Positions 45,058 to 57,181 of a DNA stretch of 64,000 nucleotides are shown piece after piece (position 1 is the stretch's first letter; each line of letters opens with the position of its first letter). The notes beneath the pieces were generated by a model. The model had not been told where the DNA came from. It did no database searches and was given only the letters and a program-made list of their open reading frames with translations. The position numbers were made by a program, and so were the translations under genes. The stretch comes from Tachypleus tridentatus. Taxonomy: Eukaryota > Arthropoda > Merostomata > Xiphosura > Limulidae. Location of the stretch: the NCBI RefSeq assembly GCF_004210375.1, contig NC_134833.1:24556063-24620062 (forward strand). The letters run 5' to 3'.

Positions 45058-47990
45058 TATTATATCCTGGGAAGAGGAATCAATGTTTATCTCTTTTAAC
45101 TTTGTAAATTATATTCTGGGAACAGTATTCAGTTTTCGTCTGTACTATCTCTGTATCTTATATGCTGGGTAGAATAATCAGCATTCATATGTGTTACCTC
45201 TTCATGTTATATCCTGATAGAATAATCAGTGTTCATCTGTTCTGCCACTTTTTGTTTGATCATGAGTACAATGTTTATCTGTTCTACCTCTGTATGTTAT
45301 ATCTTGGGTAGAATAATCAATGTTCATTTGTGCTCCCTCTGTATGTTATATACTGGGTACAGAAATATGCATTCATCCATTCTACCTCTGTATGTTATAT
45401 ATTGGGTAAAATATTTAATGTACAGTCGTCAGTGCTTATCTGTAAAACCTTCGTATTGTTATATCCCGGGTACAATAATCAAAGTTCATCGGTTCTGCCT
45501 TTGAATGTTACATCCATGGTAATCAATGTTCATCTGTACTACCTCTGTATGTTATATTTTGGTTACAATACTCACTGTTCACCTGTTCTACCTTACTATG
45601 TTATTTCCTGGGTAAAATAATCAATGATCATCTGTACTCCTTCAGTATGTTATATCCTGGGTACAATAATCAACGTTCATCAATTCTACCTCTGTATATT
45701 ATATCCTGGGTAGAGAAATTAATATTTATCTGTTTTAACTATGTATTTTTATAGTGGGTGCTGTAATCAGTGTTCATCTGTTCATCCTCTGTATCTTATA
45801 TCCTGGGTATAATTATCCATTTTCATCTGTACTCACTGTATATGTTATATCCTCAGTAGAGTTATCAATGCTCATCTGTTTTACCTCTGTATGTTATGTC
45901 CTTGGTGCAGTTATAAATGTTCATCTGTTTTACCTGTGCATTTCATATCTGGATATCGTAATCAATGTTCATCTGTTTTACCTCTGGTTACAATAATGAA
46001 TGTTTATCTGTTTTAGATCTGTATTTTATATCTCGACTACAATGATCATTGTTTATCTCTTTACCCTAGCATTTTATATCCTGGGTACAGCAATCAATTT
46101 TCAAATGTTCTACCTCTCCTTTTTATATTGTGTGTAGAGGAATAAATGTTTATCTGTTTTAACTCTGTATGTTATATCATGAGTACAGTAATCAATGTTC
46201 ATTTATATCCTGGGTACATGTGCTCTATCTCTGTAAGTTATATCCTGGGCACAGTAATCAATGTTCATCTGTTCTACCTCTCTATGTTATGTCATGGGCA
46301 CAATAATCAATGTTCGTCTGTTCTACATCTGTATGTTGTATCCTAGGTAGAGGAATCAATGTTTATCTGTTTTATCTTTGTATGTTATATCTTGGGTACA
46401 ATAAACAATGTTCATCTATTTTACCTCATGATGTTATATCCTTGGCACAATATTCAATGTTTATCTGGGTAGAGTGATCAAAATTCATCAGTACTACCTC
46501 TGTATGATACATTCTGGGTACAATAACCATTGTTCATCTGTTTTACTTCTCTATGGTATATCCTGGGTACAATAATAAATGATCATCTGTACTTCCTCTG
46601 TATATTATATTCTAGGTATAGTTATCATTGTTCATCTCCTCTACCTCTGTATATTGTGTCTTGGGTAGAGGAATCAATATTCATCTGTTTTACCTCTGAA
46701 TGTTATATTCTTGGAACAGTATTCAATGATTATCTGTTTTATGTCTGTATTTTGTATCCTGTGTGCAATAATCAATGTTTATCTGCATTACCCTAGTATG
46801 TTATATCCAATGTACCTCAATAATTTTTCATCTCTTTCACGTCTATATATTATATCCTGGGTACAGTAATCAAAGTCCATCTGTTCTTCCTTTATTTATT
46901 ATATCCTGAGTACAATAATAAATGTTCATCTGTACTACCTCTGCAGTTTATATCCTCAATGCAATTATCAATGTTTATCTGTTTTGCCTCTCTGTGTTCT
47001 ATCCTGGGTAATATAATCAATTTTCATCAGTTCAACCTGTGCATGTTATATCCTGGGTAGAGGAATCAATGTATATCTCTTAACTTTGTAGGTTTATCGT
47101 GGGTGCAGTAATAAATGTTCATCTGTACTACCTCACTGTGGTGTATACTGGGTAAAATAATCAATTTTCATCTGTACACCCTCTGTATCTTATATCCTAG
47201 GTACAGTGATCAATGTTCATATGTTTCACCTCTGTATGATATATCCTGGGTATAGAAACCAATGTTCAACTGCTCTACCTGTGTATGTTATATCCTGGAT
47301 ACAGCAATCAATGTTCACCTCTATATTATATCCTGGGAACAGTAATCAATGCTCATGTGTTTTACCTCTGTATATTATATCCTGGGTACAATATCAATGT
47401 TTATCTGCACTACATCTGTTTTTTATATCCTTGGTACAATAGTCAGTGTTCATCTGTTCTACCTCTGTCTGTTATATTCTGGGTACAATAATCAATGTTT
47501 ATCTGCACTACATCTGTTTTTTTTATATCCTTGGTACAATAGTCAGTGTTCATCTGTTCTACCTCTGTCTGTTATATTCTGGGTACAATACTCAGTGTTC
47601 ATGTGTATTGAGTCAGTATGTTACATCCTGGCTACAGAAATCAATGTTCATCTGTTGTACCTCTGTTTGTTGTATCCTGGGTACACTGATCAATATTTAT
47701 CTGTTTTACCTTTGAATGTTATATCTTGGGTACAACATTCAATGTTTATCTGCTTTTCCTTCTATGTTATATCCTGGGTAAAGTAATTAATGATCATCTT
47801 TCCTTCTTCTGTATGTTATATTTTGGGTACAATAATTAGTTTTCATTTTTCTACCTCCTATGTTGTATCCTTGATAGAATAATCAATGTTTATCTGTACT
47901 ACCTCTTTATGTTATATCATGGGTACAGTAATCAATGAATATCTTTTTTAGCTCTGTATGTTATATCCTGGGTACAATAATAAACGTTTA
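45058..47990. repeat. 49-bp minisatellite, second block (about 60 copies)
   Basis: Same unit and orientation as 42618-43949. The last clear unit ends near 47990. A short higher-order duplication is visible: the blocks around 47440-47520 and 47520-47600 are almost identical over more than 80 bases. Confidence 0.95.
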
Positions 47991-47999
47991 TTCTCTATC

Positions 48000-48365
48000 A
48001 TAGCAATTAATTACAGTTTTATAGTCTGTGATTAATCTCCATAAAAGGTAATGTTCTCTCTGTTGATTGGTTCTTGATGATATGATTTTAAACGTACAGT
48101 TACTTGTGTACTCTACACTTATGTGGTTGTGTTTTATCTTTATTATTTTTCCTGTTTTGTGTTCTTAGTGTTTTAAACATGACCCCAGTAAATTTTATAT
48201 CAGAAAATTTCTGGATATTAAAAAAAAAAATTGAATGTAGAAGAATATACTTGTAATTTCTTTATATAAACATTACTTGAAAGACAATAGGTGTAATAGG
48301 CATTTATATCCCAAAAATATTTTGTTTGTTGTTGAGTACAAAGTTACATTATAAGCTCTTAACTG
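48000..48365. other. AT-rich non-coding stretch
   Basis: Follows the minisatellite. Nothing recognised. Confidence 0.45.
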
Positions 48366-48369
48366 GTAG

Positions 48370-48535
48370 AGGGAGCATTGGCAAATTTAGGTAAGGGGTA
48401 GATGGGTCCCAGCTCCACTGCCTATGGTCTTAATGGGAACCCATTGATGATTTTATTCTATGTAAAACTAAATAAGATGTAGGGACCACAAAAATTATTA
48501 GCTCCTGAGATCACAGAAATTTTAACCTGCCACAG
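48370..48535 (+). repeat. unclassified dispersed repeat, copy 1
   Basis: GGTCCCAGCTCCACTGCC, TATGGTCTTAATGGGAACCC and TTTTATTCTATGTAAAACTA recur in inverted orientation at about 57470-57600. Two copies in one window suggest a dispersed family that I cannot name. Confidence 0.7.
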
Positions 48536-48550
48536 AGAGGGAGCAGTTTG

Positions 48551-48817
48551 TTTGTTTGGATTGAATTTCACACAAACTATATATGAGATAGCTGCGGTAG
48601 CAGTCGCTAATTTAGCAGTGAAAAAGTAGAAGGAAAGCAGCTAGTTATCACCATCCAACAACAGGTCTTGAGCTAATATTTTATCAAGGAATAGTGTGAT
48701 GTACCGTGACTTATAATGCCCCTGCAGCTGAATGGGTGAGTACATTTGATGTAATGGTGATTCAAATTTGCGACTCTCAGATGTAGAGTCAAGTGCCCTA
48801 ATCATCTGGACATGTTT
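48551..48817 (-). mobile_element. SINE, family A, diverged minus copy
   Basis: Runs from TTGAATTTCACACAAACTA to the head complement ATCATCTGGACATG. All domains are recognisable but strongly diverged. Confidence 0.8.
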
Positions 48818-48837
48818 TGATTGGAATTTGGTATAAA

Positions 48838-48930
48838 ATTTCAAAGAGCCTGCAATTTGCCCTCCATGGGTATTGAAACCCAGGTTCTAGTGTTGTAAAA
48901 TTGCAGATATCCCATTGTACCACATGGGGG
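48838..48930 (-). mobile_element. SINE, family B, minus copy
   Basis: TGGGTATTGAAACCCAGGTT, CTAGTGTTGTAAAATTGCAG and CATTGTACCACATGGGGG. A family A SINE inserted at its 5' end. Confidence 0.8.
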
Positions 48931-48937
48931 CCAGAGG

Positions 48938-49202
48938 TTTGTTTGTTTGTTTTTTGCACAAAGCTACTCGAGGGCTATCTGTGCTAGCCGTCCCTAATTT
49001 AGCAGTGTAAGACGAGAGGGAAGGCAGCTAGTCATCACCACCCACCGCCAACTCTTGGGCTACTCTTTTACCAACGAAAAGTGGGATTGATCGTCACATT
49101 ATAACGCCCCCACGGCTGGGAGGGCGAGCATGTTTGGCACGACTCGGGCGCGAACCCGCGACCCTCAGATTACGAAGCGCACGCCTTAACGCGCTAGGCC
49201 AT
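48938..49202 (-). mobile_element. tRNA-headed SINE, family A, young minus copy
   Basis: Nearly consensus body (CAGCTAGTCATCACCACCCA, TTTACCAACGAAAAGTGGG) and head complement (ACGCGCTAGGCCATGCC region). Target duplication GCCAGAGG (48930-48937 and 49203-49210). Confidence 0.93.
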
Positions 49203-49210
49203 GCCAGAGG

Positions 49211-51320
49211 AACAGACAACGTAAATGCGATAGTAGCAACTTTCATCTAACAATTATAAATGTTGCTTTAAAAGTAGACTAAAATAGTCAAATTATTTTG
49301 TTATTATCCTTCTAACAGTTTAAAATTTAGTTTTCAACCACTTCAGTGAATACCTTACAACCCTGAATAATGATATTATTATGATACTGTTTTGAAAAGA
49401 GACAAAAGGAAAGATATATATGATTATTAATTAACTTAAAGTATTTCATAAAATGAATTATTTATATTGTTATTTCATCATTCTTAAGCTATCGTCGGAG
49501 GTAAATGTGTGCTTTTATTTTCTAAAAAAATAAGTAAACTTAACTTATAGACATTAATAGAGGATTGGCTATTTTTGTTCTCTTTCTTTTAGATCAAAGA
49601 CATACTGAGCTCTCTGTAGTGTCCACTGTTGGGAATTGAACACCAGATATTTGTAAACCTTCCGCTGTTCCACCAGGGAACACAGGGGACTAACTAGTAT
49701 ATTTATGTGGTACATGATTTCTTGCTTTTATTGAGTGTATATTGCACCATATTTGAAGGTTATGTTAACTGGCGTATTAGCCACAAATATCAAATGTTTT
49801 ATAAACGTCACTGTACTGAAAACTTTTTCTACGTGTTATAAATTTTAATAAAGTAATAGTTTGTCTCAGAATCTTTAAGGAGACTCGATAAACAAAATGA
49901 TTGATTTGAATATATAATTAACCTATTACTGTAAACAGTATACCAAATGGAATTGGTGCTTAGAGACTGGGCTGATTTTGAACAATATGTTTTAAAATGT
50001 GAACAACTATCCTAAATGTTAACAAGCGTGGACAATACGTGTACCTTAAGGCTGCAAATACCACATTAAAATACAACACTATTCAAAATATCGAAACAAC
50101 ATTGCACAGTACTAATAGAGCTAGCTGTAAGATAAATTCACTGTTGCAATGTTCGTGTACTCACGGTATCCATCTTACACGCTTTTGGTTGGTCATCGAT
50201 AAGCTTACAGATTGAAAAGGCTTAAACCTAGGGTTTTACTTTCTGCGATGAAGAAAACGCAAATAGCAGCAACAAATCGTTTTGTGCTTGAAAAACAATA
50301 TCCATCTTGTGCTATTTCGTCCTTCAAATGTTCATTTTGCCATCTGTAAGGCAATGTGCAAAGACTGCATGAAGTTTTCGGTTCTAGTAATTTAGAATTT
50401 TTTCTTTTGTGAAATTCTTACTTAACAACCAGAAGTATCCATCTCCTGGACAGAAGTTATGTTAATTTGTGATTACAGAAAAGTTGTCGTAAGACATAAA
50501 ATTTGTTTCTCTGATACGCAATTAATTGTAAAAAAATCCCTGTAGAAACCGCAAAATTGAAAGTTTATTTTTTCACGTAAACCCCATGAACGATCCATCG
50601 TCAGAAGGTAAGGTCGTAGTAGAAAACACAAAAACGGCCATAAAAGCCGCAAAGCGCAAAATTCAAACCTAAAAACTGTATGTACTTCTACATGGAGCTA
50701 ATGAACCATCATATCCATCCACACCTTGCGAAGTTGTTTCGTGGACAGAAAATAAACAATACTATTATATATATGCAAAAACCTAAACCCTCAACCTTAA
50801 AATCATCTTCTTATGGAAACGTAATGTCATAATATTTCTAATCGACGGGGAAATTTTACACTGATCTCAGGAAAAAATAATTCACATATTTAAATTTTGT
50901 GCTTTAAAAGAGCAACTGTAAGAATTAGTTTTTTACTTGTTTTCAAAACTATACAATGTATCCGTACATTGCTCATCCCAGATAATCGAACCCTGGATTT
51001 TATCTCTAAATATATAGACAGACTACAATGGAACTAACTGCGTTATTTTTGAAGGCTGTCTCAACTAAATTGATGTTTAAAGGCACAGAAGATATAAACA
51101 TCTAACTTTATTTTTATGTTGATAAAATATTAAATTACAACTTGTTGTTTGACTTTTATATTTTAAAGAAGATTTAAAGTTCATGTTTATTTCATTATCG
51201 AAAGATTTAAGTCGTGAAAAGTGTTACACACTATTATAAGAAATGGTGGCGACACGATAGGTATTCTAGTGAATTTGGATCCTCTGATTGCTTGTTTAAA
51301 TTCTCGCAAAACAATTCTAG
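49211..51320 (-). other. AT-rich stretch with two SINE B relics
   Basis: No gene supported. Family B remnants lie at about 49592-49690 (GGGAATTGAACACCAGATAT, CCGCTGTTCCACCAGGGAAC) and 50940-51040 (GATAATCGAACCCTGGATTT), both minus. Confidence 0.6.
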
Positions 51321-51325
51321 GGGCA

Positions 51326-51400
51326 GAGCGTGGCCAGGTAGTTAAGGCATTCGACTCGTAATCCGCGGGTTCGAATCCCCATTATACCAAACATGCTAGG
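51326..51400 (+). mobile_element. SINE, family A, tRNA head with rearranged body
   Basis: AGCGTGGCCAGGTAGTTAAG, then ACTCGTAATCCGCGGGTTCG and AATCCCCATTATACC give a good tRNA-like head. The body that follows (to about 51510) is jumbled (GCGCTAGCCGTCCATATTTC and TAACTTTTACCAAGGAATAG in the wrong order). Confidence 0.75.
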
Positions 51401-51629
51401 GTTAGCTGCGCTAGCCGTCCATATTTCATCTGCAGATAGAAAGAGAGGGAAGATAAGTAGTCTAAAGTATCCACCTGTAACTTTTACCAAGGAATAGTGA
51501 GTTTTACTATCACAATATTTTTCCGTCACAGATGTTCGACGATGTGCTTTGATCCTATAACACATAGATTGTGAGTCTTTTGCTGAGACAGTGAGTCCAC
51601 ATAAAACTTGACAGCATTTTTTATTTGCT

Positions 51630-51740
51630 TGGAATTGAACCCAAATATACACAATGCGCTGTCTGTGCTTTGCCCATCACGAATATCTAAACTGTTTTAA
51701 CGGTTTGAGTCAGACATACCGCTGAGCCATAGGGAAGCAT
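51630..51740 (-). mobile_element. SINE, family B, minus copy
   Basis: GCTTTGCCCATCACGAATAT, then CGGTTTGAGTCAGACATACC and GCTGAGCCATAGGGAAGC. Confidence 0.75.
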
Positions 51741-51744
51741 CTGA

Positions 51745-52955
51745 GAGCGAATTTGGATAAAATGCTTGAAGGAGACAAGAGAAATGTTAAGGAAACCCAT
51801 TATAATTTCAGAAATACTTTATTGTTGTTTGTATTTACGCTTGCCAGTAAGTTAAAGAGAAGGCATAATTCACGAGACAATCGAACATAATATTTAGGTT
51901 CTAAATTTAAAAAATGTAAACCACACTATATATTTAAATGTTTAGCAATTAGCTCAAAGAGCTGTAGAAGAAATTATTATTTTATTTGAAATGGTAATTA
52001 CATTCTCTCTCTAGAGTTCTATTGTTTGTATAATTATATAACAGTGCACTTTTCAGGGTAGTTAATTCGAATAAACTGAAAATCATTTCTTTAGATGTCA
52101 GTGTTGGTTATATTACACAGAAATAAATATAACTTCAAATACTGACTGCTCTATCTGGGGAGAAAATAACAAAAAATATTTTAATATGGGACAATAAATG
52201 TCTTAATAATGTTGACAATAATAATCTTAGGGAAACAGATAGGTTCAATAAACCGGTTTAACACACAAATACGATACCCTATAACATAAGCGTTTTCAAT
52301 ATGAGGACATTTCTTCTTCAAGTACAAAAGTACAAACTCAGATTGTTAGCCTCTGAATAATAATAATTAACGATGTAACAATTGTATAAACAGTTTAAAA
52401 TTATTTCACTCTATATAAACGACCCACAGAAACATGAAAAGTAATAAAAAAAATACACCTACAACGAATGGAAACAGGGTCTGGAAGGTAAAGAACCAAG
52501 TATTTCAGCTACTACACCACATGATAATCTTAGTCACCTTCGAGAACTTAAAAAAATAAGAAAATATGTTTGTTTTTTATTTATTATTTGTAATTTTATA
52601 CAAGAAGAATATCATAAGTATAAGCCAAATATTTTTTAAGAAAATCAGCCGATTTAAACTTCGTACTTATAAATAATACATAAACCAAAGATCCTAATTC
52701 TCGTGGAATAGCACTATTATATCGAAACAATCTCAAAATAATAACTATCCCCCACATTAACATACCCTGTACCACTGAGATCATTATTTTCAAACATACT
52801 GACTTCGGTTGTACAATAACTAACTCATTCAAAACACTTTAGAAACTCAGTAACCTAGCATTTATAAATTCCGACGCTATGAAACAATAACAGATTCACT
52901 ACAGGTTTTTAAATATGAGATAAACTTCGAGAGTTAACTTATGAAAGTTATTGCC
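51745..52955. other. AT-rich non-coding stretch
   Basis: Nothing recognised. A minus frame at 52596-52832 has hydrophobic stretches but no boundaries or motifs. Confidence 0.45.
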
Positions 52956-52957
52956 AG

Positions 52958-53007
52958 TTTGTTTGTTTTTGAATTTCTCGCAAAGCTACTCGAGGGCTAT
53001 CTGCTTA
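52958..53007 (-). mobile_element. SINE, family A, tail fragment abutting a LINE
   Basis: TTTGTTTGTTTTTGAATTTC, then GCAAAGCTACTCGAGGGCTA and TCTGC, then an abrupt change to LINE coding sequence at about 53008. Confidence 0.85.
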
Positions 53008-53780
53008 CACCAGAAATTGCAGCCACTAACATTCAACCTCAACAAAACAAATTTAGTGAAAACTGCCAAAAATATGGAATTAAAACAAACACAGCAAAGA
53101 CACAATTAGTGATATTTTCAAAATCAACGAAACATCAGAAAGTACATACCCAGATTTACATGAACGGAGAGCTTCTCCAGACTGCTACATCTGCAAAATT
53201 TTAGGACTAACACATGATTCTAAACTTACCTGGATAAAACGTGTAAATAACATAAAAATTCAAATTTGGCGAAGAATAAACTCTGCTAAGAGTCTAACTG
53301 GTAAAATTATGGAACAACACCTGAAAACATCATTAAAATATACAAAACATATATAAAACCAGTAATAGATTTTGCAGCTCCTGCATGGATTAACGTAAGT
53401 AAAAAACAACTGCAAACCAAACTACAAACATTACAGAATACATTAATTACAAAAGCATATAGAGTACCCAAAACCACTTCCTCAAAGTTCATGCACAAAT
53501 ACTGTAATACATAAACAATACCACATGGACTTCTACATAGTACAATAAAATATTTCGATAAAATTGGAGAAAAATGAGCTGTTATGCGAACTAGATAGGT
53601 ATTGCATATGTGATGAAGAGAATCCTAAACACCTCTCTCCGATAAACTTATACATTAGATCGTTAAGCTAAAATTAAGTTGAAAAATAATAATAAATAAA
53701 ATAAAGAAAGAAAAATAAAATAAAAAGCAAAACATATAAAGTCATTAAAAATAATATTAAAAATTAAGAAAAAACTAGTG
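53008..53780 (+). pseudogene. Jockey-like LINE reverse transcriptase, C-terminal fragment
   Basis: Reads NKFSENCQKYGIKTNTAKTQ, LVIFSKSTKHQKVHTQIYMN, then broken frames with LTWIKRVNNIKIQIWRRINS, AKSLTGK, then PVIDFAAPAWINVSKKQLQT and LCELDRYCICDEENPKHLS. This is the RT thumb and C-terminal part of Jockey/I-type LINEs. It is 5'-truncated and ends in an (A/T)-rich AAATAAAATAAAG simple repeat (about 53685-53760), as expected for the LINE 3' end. Confidence 0.85.
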
Positions 53781-53882
53781 TTAAAATAAAACAGACCACC
53801 TATGTTCCAGACTTATAAAAATACAAAACTGAAAAACAATATACATGGACATTGCCCTGTAAAGCCTGAATTATGATTATCC

Positions 53883-53941
53883 TGGCAAACATGCTCGCCC
53901 TCCCAGGGGGCGTTATAATGTGTCAATCTCACTATGGTATC
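53883..53941 (+). mobile_element. SINE, family A, short body fragment
   Basis: CAAACATGCTCGCCCTCCCA, GGGGGCGTTATAATGTGTC, CTCACTATGG. It has an internal deletion of the CCATG part and lies directly before a longer copy. Confidence 0.8.
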
Positions 53942-53950
53942 ACTCTGGCC

Positions 53951-54157
53951 AAACATGCTCGCCCTCCCAGCCATGGGGGCGTTATAATGTGACGGTCAAT
54001 CTCACTATTCGTTGGTAAAAAGAGTAGCCCAAGAGTTGGCGGTGGGTGGTGATGACTAGCTGCCTTCCCTCTAGTCTTACACTGCTAGCAAATTAGTAGC
54101 TTTGCTAGCACAGATAGCACAGATAGAGTAGCTTTGTGAGAAATTCAAAACAAACAA
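53951..54157 (+). mobile_element. SINE, family A, 5'-truncated insertion
   Basis: Starts inside the body at AAACATGCTCGCCC and is flanked by ACTCTGGCC (53942-53950, 54158-54166), proving 5'-truncated insertion by target-primed reverse transcription. The 3' part has a small local scramble (CTAGCAAATTAGTAGCTTTG). Confidence 0.92.
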
Positions 54158-54167
54158 ACTCTGGCCC

Positions 54168-55424
54168 TCTGTATTTACTTTAAATATATTAATAAGTCCA
54201 CTAAAACAATGTAAAGGAAGGAGGAAGAGGTCTAGTGTACCTGACCTTCCTGGGTATACAAATTTATACACCCAAACACCTAGAGAGAGAGAGGGGCTAT
54301 CTGCACATTATTGCCAGTTAGCAAGCACTGTGTAAATGTAAAGAAATGATGAATAAATTGCAAATGTATTACATTTGTACACTTCAGAATAAATTAATAA
54401 ATGTTAGTTATTATATTTATACTCACATTAGTATTAATATAAAAAATATAAAAGTATATATATCAAACACAAATTACAAAGCCACTGACAGCAAATCAAC
54501 GCTGTCTTCATATCGTATTTTCCCTTTAAGCCTCTCGGCAAGATGCGTTAAAACACTTTAAACATTGTGAACGACTTTAACGCAACATTAAACAAATCAA
54601 TAACAACATACTTTTTAGCGTAAATATTCCATCCAAATATCTAGTGCGATATTAACGCCTGCTAGTCAAAATCGCTATGACTTAGCATAACAATAAAAAT
54701 ACATACTATAACTCTTTATTTGGAATTAGGCATAAAAGCACACAGTGAGCTAGCTATATGTGTTCTGCCGACCACAAGGATTGAAAGCCGGTGTTTAGCA
54801 GTATGAGTCCATTGACATACTGAAGGGTTATGTACTAGAAATTGAAATAGCAGTGTATAAATTATAATGTTCTAAAGCTTTGTTAGTTTTAATCATACTC
54901 TGATTAAATCTGATATTGTTGTATTAACAAAAATTATAAAAGTATAGGACAGTTTCTAAGAACTACCAATAATCATGGAGTAATAAAGCTTTTCCTACGT
55001 TTATAATACATCACCTAACTTCCAAATATCCCTCCCAAATTACCGTACTATAATTATTTTTTACATGTATGTAAAACACATTGCTTTCGATGCTTCCTTA
55101 ATTTGAAATTATATTTTTGAAAATATTAAATACAACCCTCCAGAAAAAGCTCATACGAAATTAGATGTTAGTCACTATTTTCTTTAGAACATTTATTTAA
55201 TGAATATTTTTACACGAGTTTGTTTTCTTCAACTTTTAAAACCTTCTTTGCTGTCTTCAACTAAATAAGTTTGGTATAGTGGTACATATTGTTGTTCTTG
55301 CCATTAAAATAGAAAACTGCAGCAATGACCACCCCTCATAACAACAATTGACTCGTCTGTTGCTAAGACACCAGTTCGAACTGCAAAAAACGGTCAAAGA
55401 GATTTAAAAAAACGTTCTGAGAAA
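54168..55424. other. AT-rich stretch with a SINE B copy
   Basis: A family B SINE (minus) lies at about 54722-54830 (ATTGAAAGCCGGTGTTTAGC, AGTATGAGTCCATTGACATA). Otherwise nothing recognised; the promoter of the following gene should be here but no clear TATA or initiator was identified. Confidence 0.55.
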
Positions 55425-55771
55425 ATGGATATGCTTGCTTATGATATTTATATTAGTCGTATAATTTTGATTTACTCTCCGTGGGTGGAAAAATTGCTAC
55501 CACTCGAAAAAGTATACTTACTTTTCGTATGTGGTATGTCAATAATGTTAACTACGATGTATTTAAGACAAATAAGATCAAATTTGTCGAAAGCCATCAA
55601 GCTACTGAGATTTTCACTGTTCGTCATTACATCACTAATTATTGCTTCACTTGTCTTCCAAGTTCTGTTCTTAACATACATACAGAAAATAACCCATGAA
55701 AAAAATAACCATGGGTGGAAATTGAAGAGCTTTCTGATCTCAATCATGAACACCAAATATCCTGGTTATGG
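55425..55771 (+). CDS. membrane protein gene, exon 1
   Basis: ATG at 55425 (MDMLAYDIYISRIILIYSPW). Two hydrophobic helices follow (YLLFVCGMSIMLTTMYL and FSLFVITSLIIASLVFQVLF) separated by a basic loop with RQIRSN and KAIK, which suggests a cytosolic loop. It ends NTKYPGYG with donor GG|GTAAGT, phase 2. Confidence 0.6.
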
Positions 55772-56143
55772 GTAAGTCATGAGATTCGATAAGACCAGTT
55801 TTTATAGTTTTATCAGTAAAAAATTAACTTGATTATTTCGTGTTAACAGAATTTGCGAAACATATCGGTCTCAAACAAAGATGATATTGTGTCTTTTTAT
55901 TGGACTGAATGCGTCATTAATTAGCTGTATCTTTAAACATGTTGTGGAATGAATAATTAAGGAAGCAAGTCTTTTGTGTTAATTTTTACAGTTACCGTAT
56001 ATTTACAGAAATGTAATTGCAGTTGTTGGTCGTACGGATTTTTGCAAAGATTTGTATCTATATTATCGATATGTATATAAGACTAATGTTACATAAATTA
56101 CAGTAGGACTACTTAACATTCTAAATTTACTTTCTATTATCAG

Positions 56144-56288
56144 TTATCCTGATTTTAGGAGATGTAACCAAGGTTGTTCAATGGAAGGTTCATATTTACA
56201 CAACCTAAGGAACCTCATAATCTACTTTGCGGTGTTTATTGCATTCGTAGGTCTTGGGTTATGCCATCTAATCCTTCGGGTATTAAAG
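56144..56288 (+). CDS. membrane protein gene, exon 2
   Basis: Acceptor TTCTATTATCAG. It encodes YPDFRRCNQGCSMEGSYLHN then the third helix (NLIIYFAVFIAFVGLGLCHL, ILRVLK). Donor AAG|GTGAG, phase 0. The Cys pair may form a disulphide on the outside. Confidence 0.6.
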
Positions 56289-56770
56289 GTGAGATTTTAA
56301 CTCAAACAATCTGATGTATTATATTTACTGAGAATCCCTTAGGCAATTAAACAAATCAACAGCAAAAACTTTCATTTGTACGAAATCACAGGATTATCTA
56401 TTGTATTATTTATTGATGATTAAACACTAACTAAATGTCAGGATTACTTGTGTAGGCTTTCTTATTTTTTATTGTCATTAAATGAATTATATTGCACCAA
56501 CGACATAAAGCAAGAGGTGCGAGAATAAAAACACGAGAGGTTAATTCTTTGTGTGAATACGATATTCAACTTTGTAGGTAACTTTAATGGTGTAATTAAT
56601 AACATTTTATACAAAAGTCGAGAGATAATAATTAATCCTTGTTGACAAAAGCATGTTTTTTGTGATATTTTAGTAGTTGTTTTATAATAATTTATATTAT
56701 TTACTTTCTGTTATCCGTATTGGTGTATAAAATACATTACTACGTAGTAAACAACTTTACAACTCAAATC

Positions 56771-57125
56771 AATTTGTTTGTGCTTAAGTACAAAACTACA
56801 GGGTGGCCCGTAAGTCCCTACCTATCCATATATCTTAAGTATCCAATGTATCTGTGTGCTGTCCCTCATTCTCGCTCGCTACATAATATTATGTGACGCC
56901 GTGTTCTGTGATACATTTTCCTCAACATAGCAGTGGTTATTGTTCCAAATGCCGCGGTAACAGCTGCCTTCAACTCATCATTAGTATTATAACGTTGTTC
57001 AGACACAATATATGGATAGGTAGGGAGTTACGGGCCACCCTGTACACAAAAAAACTATCTGTGCTCAGCCCAACACGGGTATTGAAACCTGATTTTTAGC
57101 AGCATAAGCCCGCGGTGCTAATGGG
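56771..57125 (-). mobile_element. SINE, family B, split by a MITE
   Basis: Left piece TTTGTTTGTGCTTAAGTACA and right piece CTATCTGTGCTCAGCCCAAC, GGGTATTGAAACCTGA. They rejoin into a normal family B copy when 56799-57042 is removed. Confidence 0.85.
56799..57042. mobile_element. MITE with inverted ends and TA duplication
   Basis: Ends CAGGGTGGCCCGTAAGTCCC and the complement of GGGAGTTACGGGCCACCCTG, extended by TACCTATCCATAT on both sides. TA lies at 56797-56798 and 57043-57044. It has no transposase. Confidence 0.92.
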
Positions 57126-57181
57126 ATCCTCAAATTTGTTATTTTTTTCTTTAGTTAGACCCTCAAAATTTCTCTTTACAG

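Noticed and set aside
45229-47786. Overlapping genes for membrane proteins (frames rich in YILGT, NVHLFYL, ISWVQ)
   Set aside because: All arise from the 49-bp minisatellite unit. No splice structure, promoter or conserved frame is apparent.
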